NCBI RefSeq assembly: GCF_964063325.1
Contig: NZ_OZ061315.1
Coordinates: forward strand, 4,030,001-4,094,000
From: Hafnia alvei
Lineage (GTDB): Bacteria; Pseudomonadota; Gammaproteobacteria; Enterobacterales; Enterobacteriaceae
DNA: 64,000 nucleotides
Reading direction: 5' to 3'
The notes beneath the pieces were generated by a model. That model was given only the letters and a program-made list of their open reading frames with translations, was not told where the DNA came from and ran no database searches. How positions within the stretch are numbered: position 1 is the stretch's first letter; each line of letters starts with the position of its first letter. Of the stretch, positions 42,253 through 51,781 are shown one piece after another. A program made the position numbers and the translations under genes.

Positions 42253-42893
42253 TATTTTTGGTCCAGCGTAATCGGCTGTTGAGCAGACGAGATCAGCTGT
42301 TTGGTTAAGCCGTCAACGCCGTTCTGGCGCAGGATCGATGCCCACTCATTTTGTTTAGTGGTGATCATGCTGACACCTTCTGCGATCATGTCGAATGCCT
42401 GCCAGTTACCCGTTTGGCTGTTTTTACGCCATTGGAAATCCAGACGAACCGGAGGACGCCCCTGCGGATCAATGATAGTAACGCGAATCGGCACGATGGT
42501 CGCATCGCCCAAAGCACGCTCTGGAGCAACGTTGTAGGTTTGGCCATGATACATCGCCAGAGCCTGCCCATAAGCCTGTTCTAAGTATGCCTGAAACGCC
42601 TTGAAATACGCGTCACGCTGTGCAGGCGTCGCACCACGATAATACTGACCCAGCACCAGCGCGCCTGCGTATTTGACCTGCACATACGGCATCAGCTCTT
42701 CATGTACGATGGTGCGCAGATAGTTAGGGTCCTGCTTGATTTTAGGTTGTTCGTTTTTAAGACGATCGAACGTTTGCTTAGCTGCGGCATCCATCAGCTT
42801 GTAAGGGTTTGTCTGATCGACGGCAGCATTTGCCAGTGTTGGAACCAGTGGGGCTACCGCCAGCAGTGCCACCATTAACATACGTTTAAACAT
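42252..42893 (-). CDS. mlaC: MlaC, periplasmic phospholipid carrier
   Basis: Soluble periplasmic shuttle that carries phospholipid between MlaA-porin in the outer membrane and MlaFEDB in the inner membrane. A cleavable signal peptide ends near ANA-AVDQ (residue 23). The Tol-Tol_Ttg2 domain follows (MPYVQVKYAGALVLGQYYRG, FDMIAEGVSMITT). It has 213 residues (E. coli 211). AAGGGG lies ahead of the ATG. It is fourth in the mlaFEDCB operon. Confidence 0.95.
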   Translation of the reverse strand: MFKRMLMVALLAVAPLVPTLANAAVDQTNPYKLMDAAAKQTFDRLKNEQPKIKQDPNYLRTIVHEELMPYVQVKYAGALVLGQYYRGATPAQRDAYFKAFQAYLEQAYGQALAMYHGQTYNVAPERALGDATIVPIRVTIIDPQGRPPVRLDFQWRKNSQTGNWQAFDMIAEGVSMITTKQNEWASILRQNGVDGLTKQLISSAQQPITLDQK

Positions 42894-42910
42894 GAATAAA
42901 TCCCCTTAAA

Positions 42911-43450
42911 TTAATGTGCTGCCGGAGCTTCAGTTGGCGCAGCTGCGTCATCCGAAGCGCTGTCTTTCTTATTGGCGTCATCGTTGCCGCTCTTATATAA
43001 GAACTGGCCAATCAAATCTTCCAATACCATTGCCGACTTGGTGTCTTGAATGATGCCGCCATCTTTAAGGATAGACGTTCCCATTTCAGGATCTTCAAAG
43101 CCCACGTTTAATGCCAAGAATTGCTCACCCAACAGTCCTGACGTGCGAATAGCCAATGAGCTGGTATCTGGGATCTGGTTATATTGCTCGTCGATATCCA
43201 TCGCTACGCGAGGCAGGTACGTTTTAGGATCTAAGGTAATATCCGCAACGCGTCCAATCACGACGCCGCCGATTTTGATTGGCGAACGTGCTTTCAAGCC
43301 ACCGATGTTATCGAATGTCGCATAGATACGATAGGTTGGCTCATTGCCCAGCGATTTAACGTTTGCCACCTGCAAGCACAGGAATACCACCGCACACAGC
43401 GCAATAAGCATGAATACGCCAACCCAAATTTCACTTTTTTTCGTTTGCAT
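42911..43450 (-). CDS. mlaD: MlaD, MCE-domain phospholipid-binding subunit
   Basis: Membrane-anchored MCE protein forming the hexameric lipid-binding ring of MlaFEDB. One helix at about residues 7-27 is followed by the MCE domain (FDNIGGLKARSPIKIGGVVI) and a polar, Ala/Asp-rich tail. The ATG at 43450 with GGGAA upstream gives 179 residues (E. coli 183). It starts 4 bases past the mlaE stop. Alternative upstream in-frame starts lie inside mlaE. Confidence 0.95.
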   Translation of the reverse strand: MQTKKSEIWVGVFMLIALCAVVFLCLQVANVKSLGNEPTYRIYATFDNIGGLKARSPIKIGGVVIGRVADITLDPKTYLPRVAMDIDEQYNQIPDTSSLAIRTSGLLGEQFLALNVGFEDPEMGTSILKDGGIIQDTKSAMVLEDLIGQFLYKSGNDDANKKDSASDDAAAPTEAPAAH

Positions 43451-43454
43451 TGCA

Positions 43455-44237
43455 TCAGTTCCCAAACATCAGTGCTGTCAGCACAAAATCTAATCCCAAG
43501 ACCGCCAGTGACGAATGCACGACGGTGCGCGTGGTCGCGCGACTAATCCCTTCAGAGGTGGGTATCGCATCATATCCGTTGAACAAAGCAATCCACATAA
43601 TAGTAATGGCAAACACCACGCTCTTAATCATGCAGTTGACTAAATCCGTATGGAAATCGACCGAGCCCTGCATCGCGGACCAGAAGAAACCGCTATCAAT
43701 GCTTTTCCAATCGACGCCCACCACAGAACCGCCCCAAATACCAACGGCCACAAAAATCGCCGTCAACAAAGGCATGCTGATAAGGCCAGCCCAAAAGCGT
43801 GGTGCAACGATACGCCGCAGCGGATCGACGGCCATCATCTCCATGCTGGAGATCTGCTCTGTGGCTTTCATCAAACCAATTTCAGCCGTCACCGCAGAAC
43901 CGGCACGACCCGCAAACAGCAACGCGGTGACAACCGGCCCAAGTTCACGTAGCAGCGACAGCGCCACCATCATGCCCAGACTCGCCTCAGCGCTGTAGGT
44001 GGTTAAGATGAGATAGCCCTGCAAACCGAGCACCATGCCGATAAACAAACCAGAAACCACAATGATCAGCAGAGACTGCACACCAACGCTGTACAGCTGC
44101 TTACGCAGCAGCGGCCATTGCTTGGCAAATTCTGGTTTACCTATTAAGGCATTAAACATCATCAAGCCTGCGCGCCCAAATGAAGCACAGACGTTGATTC
44201 CTCGGCGTCCAAACGACGCCAACGCATTTAACAGCAT
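43455..44237 (-). CDS. mlaE: MlaE, permease subunit of the phospholipid transporter
   Basis: Inner-membrane permease of the MlaFEDB ABC system, 260 residues, the E. coli length. The family signature LLRELGPVVTALLFAGRAGS and the coupling segment EIGLMKATEQISSMEMMAVD are clear. About five to six hydrophobic segments are visible. It lies 4 bp after mlaF and 4 bp before mlaD. Confidence 0.96.
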   Translation of the reverse strand: MLLNALASFGRRGINVCASFGRAGLMMFNALIGKPEFAKQWPLLRKQLYSVGVQSLLIIVVSGLFIGMVLGLQGYLILTTYSAEASLGMMVALSLLRELGPVVTALLFAGRAGSAVTAEIGLMKATEQISSMEMMAVDPLRRIVAPRFWAGLISMPLLTAIFVAVGIWGGSVVGVDWKSIDSGFFWSAMQGSVDFHTDLVNCMIKSVVFAITIMWIALFNGYDAIPTSEGISRATTRTVVHSSLAVLGLDFVLTALMFGN

Positions 44238-44241
44238 GAGA

Positions 44242-45072
44242 TCACTTACTCCCTGATCCTAATGGGGCTAATCCAAGCAGCGCAGAGCGATAATCGCCAG
44301 CCGGATAGCGGAATGGCACGGGTCCATCCGCGATGCCGTCAAGGAACTGTCGGACTCGCGGGTCGCTATTGCCGCTGAGCTCCGCTGAACCACCTTGAGC
44401 CACAACGCGCTGATCCGCCACAATATAAGCGTAATCCGCAATACTCAGTACTTCAGGCACGTCGTGCGACACCACCACGCAGGTAATACCCAGCGAGTGA
44501 TTTAGCTCATCAATCAATTTGACCAACACACCCATTGTTATTGGATCTTGCCCAACAAAAGGCTCATCAAACAAAATCATTTCAGGATCGAGCGCAATAG
44601 CACGTGCTAGCGCGGCGCGGCGCGCCATCCCCCCCGACAGCTCTGACGGCATCAAACTGCCGGCACCACGCAGCCCTACCGCCTCTAATTTCATCAATAC
44701 CGTCGTGCGGATTAACGATTCTGGCAGTTGGGTATGTTCACGCAGCGGAAACGCCACATTATCGAATACGGTCAGATCGGTAAACAGCGCGCCAGATTGA
44801 AATAGCATGCTCATTTTTTTGCGAGCTTCAAACAGCTTATGGCGCGAAAGCGATGGGATATCTTGCCCATCAAACCAGATTTCACCTTTATCTGGGCGGA
44901 TCTGTCCGCCAATCAAACGCAGTAGCGTTGTTTTACCGATCCCCGAAGGCCCCATAATGGCGGTAATTTTTCCTTTCGGGACGGTCATCGTAATATCGGT
45001 AAAAATTTGCCGGTTACCACGGCTAAAACTCATGCCGTTGATTTCCACCAAATTTGTTGCCTGTTGATTCAT
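44242..45072 (-). CDS. mlaF: MlaF, ATPase subunit of the phospholipid transporter
   Basis: ABC ATPase that powers MlaFEDB phospholipid transport for outer-membrane asymmetry. Walker A GPSGIGKTTLL near residue 40, signature LSGGMARRAALARA, Walker B MILFDEPFVGQD, and a C-terminal tail DGIADGPVPFRYPAGDY that wraps the dimer in E. coli. The ATG at 45072 gives 276 residues (E. coli 269) and starts MNQQATNLVEI; longer in-frame starts are not supported. First gene of mlaFEDCB, divergent from yrbG. Confidence 0.95.
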   Translation of the reverse strand: MNQQATNLVEINGMSFSRGNRQIFTDITMTVPKGKITAIMGPSGIGKTTLLRLIGGQIRPDKGEIWFDGQDIPSLSRHKLFEARKKMSMLFQSGALFTDLTVFDNVAFPLREHTQLPESLIRTTVLMKLEAVGLRGAGSLMPSELSGGMARRAALARAIALDPEMILFDEPFVGQDPITMGVLVKLIDELNHSLGITCVVVSHDVPEVLSIADYAYIVADQRVVAQGGSAELSGNSDPRVRQFLDGIADGPVPFRYPAGDYRSALLGLAPLGSGSK

Positions 45073-45650
45073 GAGCAAGATTCTCTTAGTCATCTTTATG
45101 GCACTGATTTTATGGCGATTTTCGCCTTCATCCATGAAGCTGCATTAGGTTTCACAGCACACGCGTTCCAAACGGTATTCCAAAGATCGGGATTCTCTCA
45201 CGTTCTGCCCCAATACCGCGCCAATACTTTGGCTATATTTATAACAATTTTGCGATTACGACGCTAAAACCAGACTTATCCGGCTCATTCTGGCAAATAA
45301 TTCTCATGTTTTTCTGGCTAAAGGTGCCATGGGTTTTACTTTTCCCTCTCCGACAGTCAGAATTGTTAAGATTCACGATAGTTATGGCTTAGCGCTGCCT
45401 CGGTAGCTCATTTTCAAGAATTTCCGCCTCATTTGATAAGCCAGATCTTCGGAAATAGGTTTTTCGCTTAACGTTTTTTACTATACCCAAAATCATTGGA
45501 GTTGCATCAAGGCGGCAAGAGAGAGGATCCCGATAGGCTTACTTGTGTAAGTGATTCGGGTAAACGAATGCGGCCAACACACAGGCAACTTCAAGTATGA
45601 CGGGTACAGAACCTGTAAAACGCTGGATTATACCCAACAAAGGACTCTGC
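45073..45650. promoter_or_regulatory. Divergent gap between mlaF and yrbG with an ERIC element
   Basis: 578 bases with no credible gene. The first 400 should hold the mlaF promoter. A 127-bp ERIC element occupies 45482-45608 and ends 42 bp before the yrbG start, so it probably forms part of the yrbG leader. AAAGGAC precedes the yrbG ATG. Confidence 0.7.
45482..45608. repeat. ERIC element (diverged), 127 bp
   Basis: Starts TATACCCAAAATCATTGG and ends CAACTTCAAGTATGACGGGT plus ACA. It shares the ERIC order of blocks and exact 127-bp length with the copy at 56043, but the central GTGATTCGGGTAAACG differs from the usual GTGACTGGGGTGAGCG. Confidence 0.85.
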
Positions 45651-46634
45651 ATGCTGCTCGCCACCCTATTGTTGATCGTTGGTTTAATACTTTTAGTTTA
45701 TGGCGCAGACCGCTTAGTTTACGGTGCCGCAGCTATAGCACGCTCATTCGGTGTCCCGCCGATGATTATTGGGATGACAATCGTGGGGATAGGTACCTCC
45801 CTGCCCGAACTGACAGTCTCCCTTACCGCGGTAATGAATAATCAAATAAACACCGCGGTTGGCACAGTCATTGGTTCAAACATCGCGAATATCTTACTTA
45901 TTTTAGGCAGTGCCGCGATATTACGCCCACTTTCAGTTCGGTCTGATATTCTCAGGCGCGAACTGCCGTTAATGTTAGGCGTAACTATCCTGTGCGGTTT
46001 TGTTCTTTATGATAATCAGCTAACACGCGTAGACGGCGTCATTTTGATTCTCGCCTTTGCGGCTTTTATGTGGCTGATGTTAAAAATGGCACGGCTGGCA
46101 ATGCGCGACAGCAACGATCCGCTCACCGACGAGCAAATGGCAGAGCTTCCCAAGGATACCAGCAATACGGTGGCTTTATTATGGATTGCCTTGGGACTGA
46201 TTATTTTGCCTCTGTCGGCCAAGATAATCGTTGATAACTCAACGGTCATTGCCCGTTATTTCGGCGTGAGTGAATTAGTCATTGGCCTGACCATTATCGC
46301 CATTGGCACTAGCCTGCCAGAGCTCGCAACGTCCATCGCGGGAGCGATAAAAGGCGAGCACGATATCGTATTGGGTAATATTATTGGCTCCAATATTTTC
46401 AATATTTTGATTGTACTTGGTGTTCCAGCCCTCATATCACAGGGGGATATCCAATTCGATCCCAGCGCCTTTAGCCGCGACTACTGGGTCATGCTTGGCG
46501 TGAGCGTGATGCTTACTGCTTTGTGTATCAGACGAAAGCACAAAATTGGACGAACAGCCGGAGCGCTGCTGCTCTGCGGATTTGTAGCCTACGGCGTGCT
46601 GCTGTTCATGCATCAGCCGATGGGTATGTATTAA
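45651..46634 (+). CDS. yrbG: YrbG, CaCA-family Na+/Ca2+ exchanger-like protein
   Basis: Inner-membrane cation/Ca2+ exchanger family protein of 327 residues (E. coli 325); physiological role unproven, and it is dispensable in E. coli. The two inverted alpha repeats are plain: GIGTSLPELTVSL in the first half and AIGTSLPELATSI in the second, each followed by GSNI(A/F)NI. About ten membrane helices. The ATG at 45651 has AAGGAC upstream. First gene of the yrbG-kdsDC-lptCAB-rpoN cluster. Confidence 0.94.
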   Translation: MLLATLLLIVGLILLVYGADRLVYGAAAIARSFGVPPMIIGMTIVGIGTSLPELTVSLTAVMNNQINTAVGTVIGSNIANILLILGSAAILRPLSVRSDILRRELPLMLGVTILCGFVLYDNQLTRVDGVILILAFAAFMWLMLKMARLAMRDSNDPLTDEQMAELPKDTSNTVALLWIALGLIILPLSAKIIVDNSTVIARYFGVSELVIGLTIIAIGTSLPELATSIAGAIKGEHDIVLGNIIGSNIFNILIVLGVPALISQGDIQFDPSAFSRDYWVMLGVSVMLTALCIRRKHKIGRTAGALLLCGFVAYGVLLFMHQPMGMY

Positions 46635-46709
46635 ATAAGTACGAGACGGTGAGTACCGATTTATTTCACGTACCACCGATTAAACCGCTGAATCGAGTGA
46701 GAAAAAAAC

Positions 46710-47696
46710 ATGTCACATTTGGATTTACAGCCGGGATTTGATTTCCAGCATGTGGGAAAGCAGGTTCTTCAGACTGAACGCGAAGGACTGGCACAGCTAG
46801 ATCAATATATTAATCAGGACTTCACCCACGCCTGCGAGGCGATTCTTTCCTGCATGGGAAAAGTTGTCGTGATGGGCATGGGCAAATCCGGTCATATTGG
46901 CCGCAAAATTGCCGCCACGCTCGCCAGCACAGGAACCCCGGCGTTCTTTGTGCATCCCGGCGAAGCTAGCCACGGCGATCTTGGCATGGTCACCTCACAC
47001 GATATCGTGCTGGCGATTTCTAACTCTGGCGAATCTCACGAGATCCAAGCACTAATTCCGGTTCTAAAACGCCAAAAAGTTAAGCTGATCTGCATGACAA
47101 ATAACCCTGAAAGTTCAATGGGTAAAGCGTCAGACATCCATCTGTGTGTTAAAGTCCCGCAGGAAGCCTGTCCGTTAGGGCTAGCGCCAACCACCAGCAC
47201 GACCGCAACGTTGGTGATGGGCGACGCGCTCGCCGTTGCCCTGCTACAAGCGCGCGGTTTCACCGCTGAGGATTTTGCCCTTTCGCACCCTGGCGGCGCG
47301 CTGGGTCGTAAATTGTTGCTGCGCGTCAGCGACATCATGCACACCGGAAGCGAATTACCGCACGTCAGCCGTGATGCTTCACTGCGCGATGCCCTGCTGG
47401 AGATCACGCGCAAAAACCTTGGGTTAACCGTTATCTGTGATGATTTGATGAAAATCGAAGGCATTTTCACCGATGGTGACCTACGCCGGATTTTTGATTT
47501 GGGTGTTGATTTAAACAATGCGAAAATTGCCGACGTGATGACATCTGGCGGAATTCGTATTCGTCCAAACGCCTTAGCGGTCGATGCATTAAACCTGATG
47601 CAAGCTCGTCATATCACGTCGTTGTTGGTTGCTGATGGCGATCAACTGATCGGCGTCGTTCATATGCATGATATGCTGCGCGCTGGCGTGGTTTAA
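46710..47696 (+). CDS. kdsD: KdsD, D-arabinose 5-phosphate isomerase
   Basis: Converts ribulose 5-phosphate to arabinose 5-phosphate, first step to the LPS sugar Kdo. A SIS domain (VVVMGMGKSGHIGRKIAATL, SNSGESHEI) is followed by two CBS domains (about residues 205-328). It has 328 residues, as in E. coli. The SIS core includes the family's TTSTTATLVMGDALA. kdsC, which acts two steps later, follows after 25 bp. Confidence 0.96.
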   Translation: MSHLDLQPGFDFQHVGKQVLQTEREGLAQLDQYINQDFTHACEAILSCMGKVVVMGMGKSGHIGRKIAATLASTGTPAFFVHPGEASHGDLGMVTSHDIVLAISNSGESHEIQALIPVLKRQKVKLICMTNNPESSMGKASDIHLCVKVPQEACPLGLAPTTSTTATLVMGDALAVALLQARGFTAEDFALSHPGGALGRKLLLRVSDIMHTGSELPHVSRDASLRDALLEITRKNLGLTVICDDLMKIEGIFTDGDLRRIFDLGVDLNNAKIADVMTSGGIRIRPNALAVDALNLMQARHITSLLVADGDQLIGVVHMHDMLRAGVV

Positions 47697-47721
47697 GATT
47701 TAACGTTTAGGTGAAAAATTA

Positions 47722-48288
47722 ATGAGTGAACAAGGTATGAATATCGCTACCTGTTACGGCCCGGTTGCCCGTAAAATCATGGACAGTGCAGCAGATATTC
47801 GTCTCGTCATCTGCGACGTAGACGGCGTGCTATCTGATGGTCTGATTTACATGGGCAACAATGGCGAAGAGCTAAAAGCGTTTAACGTTCGCGATGGCTA
47901 TGGTATCCGCTGTCTCATTACCGAAGGCATTCATGTGGCGATCATTACCGGTCGTCAATCCAAATTAGTCGCCGACCGCGCGGCTACGTTGGGAATTGAA
48001 CACCTATATCAGGGGCAATCTGATAAACTGATTGCCTTTGAAAAAATTCTCTCCGATCTGAATTTGCAGCCTCATCAGGTTGCATACATTGGCGATGATT
48101 TGATCGACTGGCCAGTCATGGCCAAAGTAGGACTTTCTGTTGCCGTAGCAGACGCGCACCCTATTTTATTGCAGCGCGCTCAATATGTTACCCGTATTGC
48201 AGGCGGGCGCGGTGCAGTTCGTGAGTTATGCGACCTTATCCTCCAGTCACAGAACAAGCTGGATGAGGCCAAAGGGCTATCAATATGA
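47722..48288 (+). CDS. kdsC: KdsC, Kdo 8-phosphate phosphatase
   Basis: HAD-type tetrameric phosphatase that releases Kdo from Kdo 8-phosphate. Nucleophile motif CDVDGVLSDGLIYMG near residue 31, ITGRQSKLV motif II, GDDLIDWPVM motif IV. It has 188 residues, the E. coli length. AGGTG lies ahead of the ATG. Its stop overlaps the lptC start (ATGA), coupling Kdo synthesis with LPS transport genes. Confidence 0.96.
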   Translation: MSEQGMNIATCYGPVARKIMDSAADIRLVICDVDGVLSDGLIYMGNNGEELKAFNVRDGYGIRCLITEGIHVAIITGRQSKLVADRAATLGIEHLYQGQSDKLIAFEKILSDLNLQPHQVAYIGDDLIDWPVMAKVGLSVAVADAHPILLQRAQYVTRIAGGRGAVRELCDLILQSQNKLDEAKGLSI

Positions 48289-48863
48289 GTAAAACCAAAC
48301 GCTGGGTCATCCTGCTATTAACGGTTATTGCATTGGCACTAATTGGATGGAATCTCACCGAAAATGATTCCGATACCGTGCTAACCCCCGTGAATAATCA
48401 GGAACCGACCTACCGCAGCCAGCATACTCTGACCGTGGTTTATGACCCGACAGGTAAACTAAGCTATAAGCTGGTAGCAGAAGATGTTCAGCATTTCACC
48501 GAGGATAAAACCAGTTGGTTTAACCACCCGGTGCTGACGACTTACGATCAGGACGTTCAACCGACTTGGTCTATTCGCGCTGACAAAGCAAAACTTACCG
48601 ATGACCGTATGCTTTATTTATACGGTAACGTTGAAGTAAACAGTTTGACGACGACCTCGCAATTGGAAAGGATTACCACCGATAATGCGCAGGTAAATCT
48701 AGTGACTCAGGACGTCAGCTCTGATGATGAAGTCACTCTTTATGGGTCAAACTTCACCTCCCATGGTCTGAAGATGCGCGGGAACATGCGGGAAAAATCC
48801 GCAAGGCTGATTGACAAGGTAAAAACCTATTATGAAATTCAAAACAAACAACAAAATCCTTAG
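48285..48863 (+). CDS. lptC: LptC, LPS transport protein
   Basis: Bitopic inner-membrane protein that passes LPS from LptB2FG to LptA. One helix at residues 6-24 (WVILLLTVIALALIGWNL) and a periplasmic beta-jellyroll follow. It has 192 residues (E. coli 191). It overlaps kdsC by 4 bases and lptA by 32 bases. In E. coli the promoters for lptAB lie within this region and respond to sigma-E; I did not identify one here. Confidence 0.94.
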   Translation: MSKTKRWVILLLTVIALALIGWNLTENDSDTVLTPVNNQEPTYRSQHTLTVVYDPTGKLSYKLVAEDVQHFTEDKTSWFNHPVLTTYDQDVQPTWSIRADKAKLTDDRMLYLYGNVEVNSLTTTSQLERITTDNAQVNLVTQDVSSDDEVTLYGSNFTSHGLKMRGNMREKSARLIDKVKTYYEIQNKQQNP

Positions 48864-49461
48864 CCTTATCATTGCCGGTTCATTGATCGCAGCCAGCGCA
48901 CCTGTGCTGGCACTGACCGGAGATACAGAGCAACCGATCCATATTGATTCGGCTCAGCAGTCTTTGGACATGCAAGGCAACACCGTGACCTTTACCGGTG
49001 ATGTGGTCGTGACTCAGGGCACCATCAAAATCAACGCCGATAAAGTTGTGGTGATCCGTCCTAACGGTGCTCAAGGAAAAGAAGTTGTTGAAGGTTACGG
49101 TAATCCCGTCACTTTCTACCAGATGCAAGACAACGGCAAACCGGTGAGTGGTCATGGACAGAAACTGCGTTATGAACTGGATAAAGACTTTGTCATTCTG
49201 ACCGGCGATGCCTTCCTGAAACAGGTTGATAGCAGCATTAAAGGCGACAAAATCACCTATCTGGTTAAACAACAGCAGATGGAAGCCTTTAGCGATAAAG
49301 GCAAGCGCGTAACCACGGTGCTGATCCCATCCCAGTTGCAGGATAAAGGCGGCAAAGCAGCTCCGGCGGCAGCTCCAGCCAAATCGAAACCGCAGAGCAA
49401 ACCTGCAGCGCCGCAGGGTAAATCTCCGTTTAGTCAGTCCTCACAGACCAAGAGTAACTAA
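48832..49461 (+). CDS. lptA: LptA, periplasmic LPS bridge protein
   Basis: Forms the periplasmic bridge that carries LPS to LptDE. Signal peptide ending at VLA-LTG (about residue 28). The OstA/jellyroll repeat region includes PIHIDSAQQSLDMQGNTVTF and the beta-strands that follow. It has 209 residues, longer than the 185 of E. coli because of an Ala/Pro/Lys/Ser-rich tail from about residue 175. The ATG lies 32 bases inside lptC. lptB follows after 6 bp. Confidence 0.95.
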   Translation: MKFKTNNKILSLIIAGSLIAASAPVLALTGDTEQPIHIDSAQQSLDMQGNTVTFTGDVVVTQGTIKINADKVVVIRPNGAQGKEVVEGYGNPVTFYQMQDNGKPVSGHGQKLRYELDKDFVILTGDAFLKQVDSSIKGDKITYLVKQQQMEAFSDKGKRVTTVLIPSQLQDKGGKAAPAAAPAKSKPQSKPAAPQGKSPFSQSSQTKSN

Positions 49462-49467
49462 TTCGTT

Positions 49468-50193
49468 ATGGCAACTTTAATTGCTGAAAATCTGGCCAAG
49501 GCCTACAAAGGCCGCCGCGTCGTAGAAAATGTTAGCCTCACCGTTAACTCAGGCGAAATCGTAGGGCTGTTAGGGCCGAACGGTGCGGGTAAAACCACCA
49601 CCTTTTATATGGTTGTTGGTATCGTGCCTCGTGATGCGGGCCGCATCGAGATTGACGATGAAGACATCAGCCTGCTGCCGCTGCACGCACGTGCTCGCCG
49701 TGGGATCGGCTATCTACCGCAAGAAGCCTCTATCTTTCGCCGCCTGAGTGTGTATAACAACCTTATGGCCGTGTTAGAGATTCGCGAAGATCTAACCAAA
49801 GAGCAGCGTGCCGATCGTGCCGATGAGCTAATGGAAGAGTTCCACATCGCTCATCTGCGTGACAACCTCGGACAATCGCTGTCCGGTGGTGAACGCCGCC
49901 GCGTTGAAATTGCACGCGCTCTAGCCGCAAATCCTAAGTTTATCCTGTTAGATGAACCTTTTGCGGGCGTTGACCCAATCTCTGTTATTGATATTAAAAA
50001 AATTATCGAACACCTGCGCGACCGCGGTTTGGGCGTATTGATTACCGACCATAACGTGCGTGAAACGCTAGACGTTTGTGAACGTGCTTATATCGTGAAC
50101 CAGGGCAACCTGATTGCTCATGGTACGCCATCTGAAATCTTGGCCGATGAGCAGGTTAAACGCGTCTATCTGGGTGAAGAATTCCGTCTGTAA
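49468..50193 (+). CDS. lptB: LptB, ATPase of the LPS exporter
   Basis: Cytoplasmic ATPase of LptB2FGC that extracts LPS from the inner membrane. Walker A GPNGAGKTTTFYM near residue 36, signature LSGGERRRVEIARALA, Walker B FILLDEPFAGVDP, and the switch His in ITDHNVRET. It has 241 residues, as in E. coli. It is followed by 131 bp with a short hairpin (CCATCGTGC/GCACGGTGG near 50226-50253) before rpoN. Confidence 0.97.
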   Translation: MATLIAENLAKAYKGRRVVENVSLTVNSGEIVGLLGPNGAGKTTTFYMVVGIVPRDAGRIEIDDEDISLLPLHARARRGIGYLPQEASIFRRLSVYNNLMAVLEIREDLTKEQRADRADELMEEFHIAHLRDNLGQSLSGGERRRVEIARALAANPKFILLDEPFAGVDPISVIDIKKIIEHLRDRGLGVLITDHNVRETLDVCERAYIVNQGNLIAHGTPSEILADEQVKRVYLGEEFRL

Positions 50194-50324
50194 CGGCGGC
50201 TATCTTGCGTCATATTTACTCTGCGCCATCGTGCAGGGTATACCGCACGGTGGTCTTCATGCGGCCGGACTCTTTTTAGTTTAGCAGGCACTCTGCTTAC
50301 ACCAATGGAAATGAGCTCGCGATT

Positions 50325-51758
50325 ATGAAGCAAGGTTTGCAACTCAGGCTAAGTCAGCAGCTAGCGATGACTCCACAGCTGCAGCAGGCGATTCGCCTGT
50401 TGCAATTATCAACGCTAGAGCTTCAGCAAGAGATTCAACAAGCATTAGAAAGCAACCCGCTGCTTGAACAAGATGACACTCACGATGAAATCGAAACTTC
50501 AACGGAAGAAGTCAACGAAGAGCTGGACACACGCGAACAGCTAGAGCAGCCGGATATGCCGGAAGAACTTCCTCTCGATGCCACATGGGACGAAATTTAT
50601 ACGGCTGGCACCCCATCAGGAACAGGAACGGACTACAGCGACGACGAGCTACCGATCTATCAGGGGGAAACTACCCAGACCCTGCAAGATTATCTAATGT
50701 GGCAAGTTGAACTCACCCCGTTTAGCGATACCGATCTGGCTATTGCCACCGCCATCGTCGATGCCGTGGATGATACTGGCTACCTCACCTCTTCTCTCGA
50801 CGATATTTTAGAGAGCATGGGCGATGAACACGTCATGATGGATGAAGTCGAAGCGGTACTTAAACGCGTACAGCGTTTCGACCCCGTTGGCGTTGCCGCC
50901 CGCGATCTGCGTGATTGCCTGCTGGTTCAGCTCTCCCAGTTCACCGATGGAACGCCTTTCCTTATCGAAGCACGCCTCATTGTTGATAAGCATTTAGATC
51001 TCTTAGCGAATCACGATTTCCGTAATCTGATGCGTTCGACTAAGCTAAAAGAAGATGTCCTCAAAGCGGCGATGCAGCTGATCCAAACGCTCGATCCGCG
51101 CCCAGGGCTTTCTATCAATACCGGCGAATCCGACTACGTGATCCCAGATGTTTTGGTGCACAAACATCAGGGCCGTTGGGGCGTTGAATTAAATCAGGAC
51201 AGCGTTCCACGTCTCAAAATTAATCAGCATTACGTCTCGCTCGGCGCACAAACCCGAAGCGATAGCGATACCCAGTTCATCCGCAGCAATCTGCAAGAAG
51301 CGAAGTGGCTGATTAAAAGTCTGGAAAGCCGTAATGAGACCTTGCTGAAAGTGTCACGCTGTATCGTAGAACAGCAGCAGGCATTTTTTGATAATGGCGC
51401 TGAGTTCATGAAGCCGATGGTGCTGGCTGATATTGCCCAGCAGGTCGAAATGCATGAATCCACCATCTCGCGCGTGACAACGCAGAAGTTTCTGCACAGC
51501 CCGCGAGGCATATTTGAACTGAAATATTTCTTCTCAAGTCACGTCAGCACCGAAGATGGCGGCGAAGCTTCCTCAACGGCGATCCGTGCACTAGTGAAGA
51601 AACTCGTTGCGGCGGAGAACCCTGCCAAACCGTTGAGCGACAGCAAGCTAGCGACCTTGCTTGCCGATCAGGGTATTATGGTTGCCAGACGTACCGTTGC
51701 GAAATACCGAGAGTCTTTGTCCATCCCACCGTCAAACCAACGCAAACAATTGGTTTGA
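50325..51758 (+). CDS. rpoN: RpoN, RNA polymerase sigma-54
   Basis: Sigma factor for nitrogen-regulated and other enhancer-dependent promoters. It has the glutamine-rich activator-interacting region I (LSQQLAMTPQLQQAIRLLQLS), acidic region II, a core-binding domain and the C-terminal RpoN box ARRTVAKYRE. It has 477 residues, identical to E. coli. It heads the conserved rpoN-hpf-ptsN-rapZ-npr cluster that couples nitrogen PTS signalling with amino-sugar synthesis. Confidence 0.98.
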   Translation: MKQGLQLRLSQQLAMTPQLQQAIRLLQLSTLELQQEIQQALESNPLLEQDDTHDEIETSTEEVNEELDTREQLEQPDMPEELPLDATWDEIYTAGTPSGTGTDYSDDELPIYQGETTQTLQDYLMWQVELTPFSDTDLAIATAIVDAVDDTGYLTSSLDDILESMGDEHVMMDEVEAVLKRVQRFDPVGVAARDLRDCLLVQLSQFTDGTPFLIEARLIVDKHLDLLANHDFRNLMRSTKLKEDVLKAAMQLIQTLDPRPGLSINTGESDYVIPDVLVHKHQGRWGVELNQDSVPRLKINQHYVSLGAQTRSDSDTQFIRSNLQEAKWLIKSLESRNETLLKVSRCIVEQQQAFFDNGAEFMKPMVLADIAQQVEMHESTISRVTTQKFLHSPRGIFELKYFFSSHVSTEDGGEASSTAIRALVKKLVAAENPAKPLSDSKLATLLADQGIMVARRTVAKYRESLSIPPSNQRKQLV

Positions 51759-51781
51759 CCATAACAGAGAAGGAAGACACT

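Noticed and set aside
45629..45640. TATACCCAACAA next to the yrbG start as another ERIC end
   Set aside because: Only 8-9 bases match and no second end is nearby; it could be chance.
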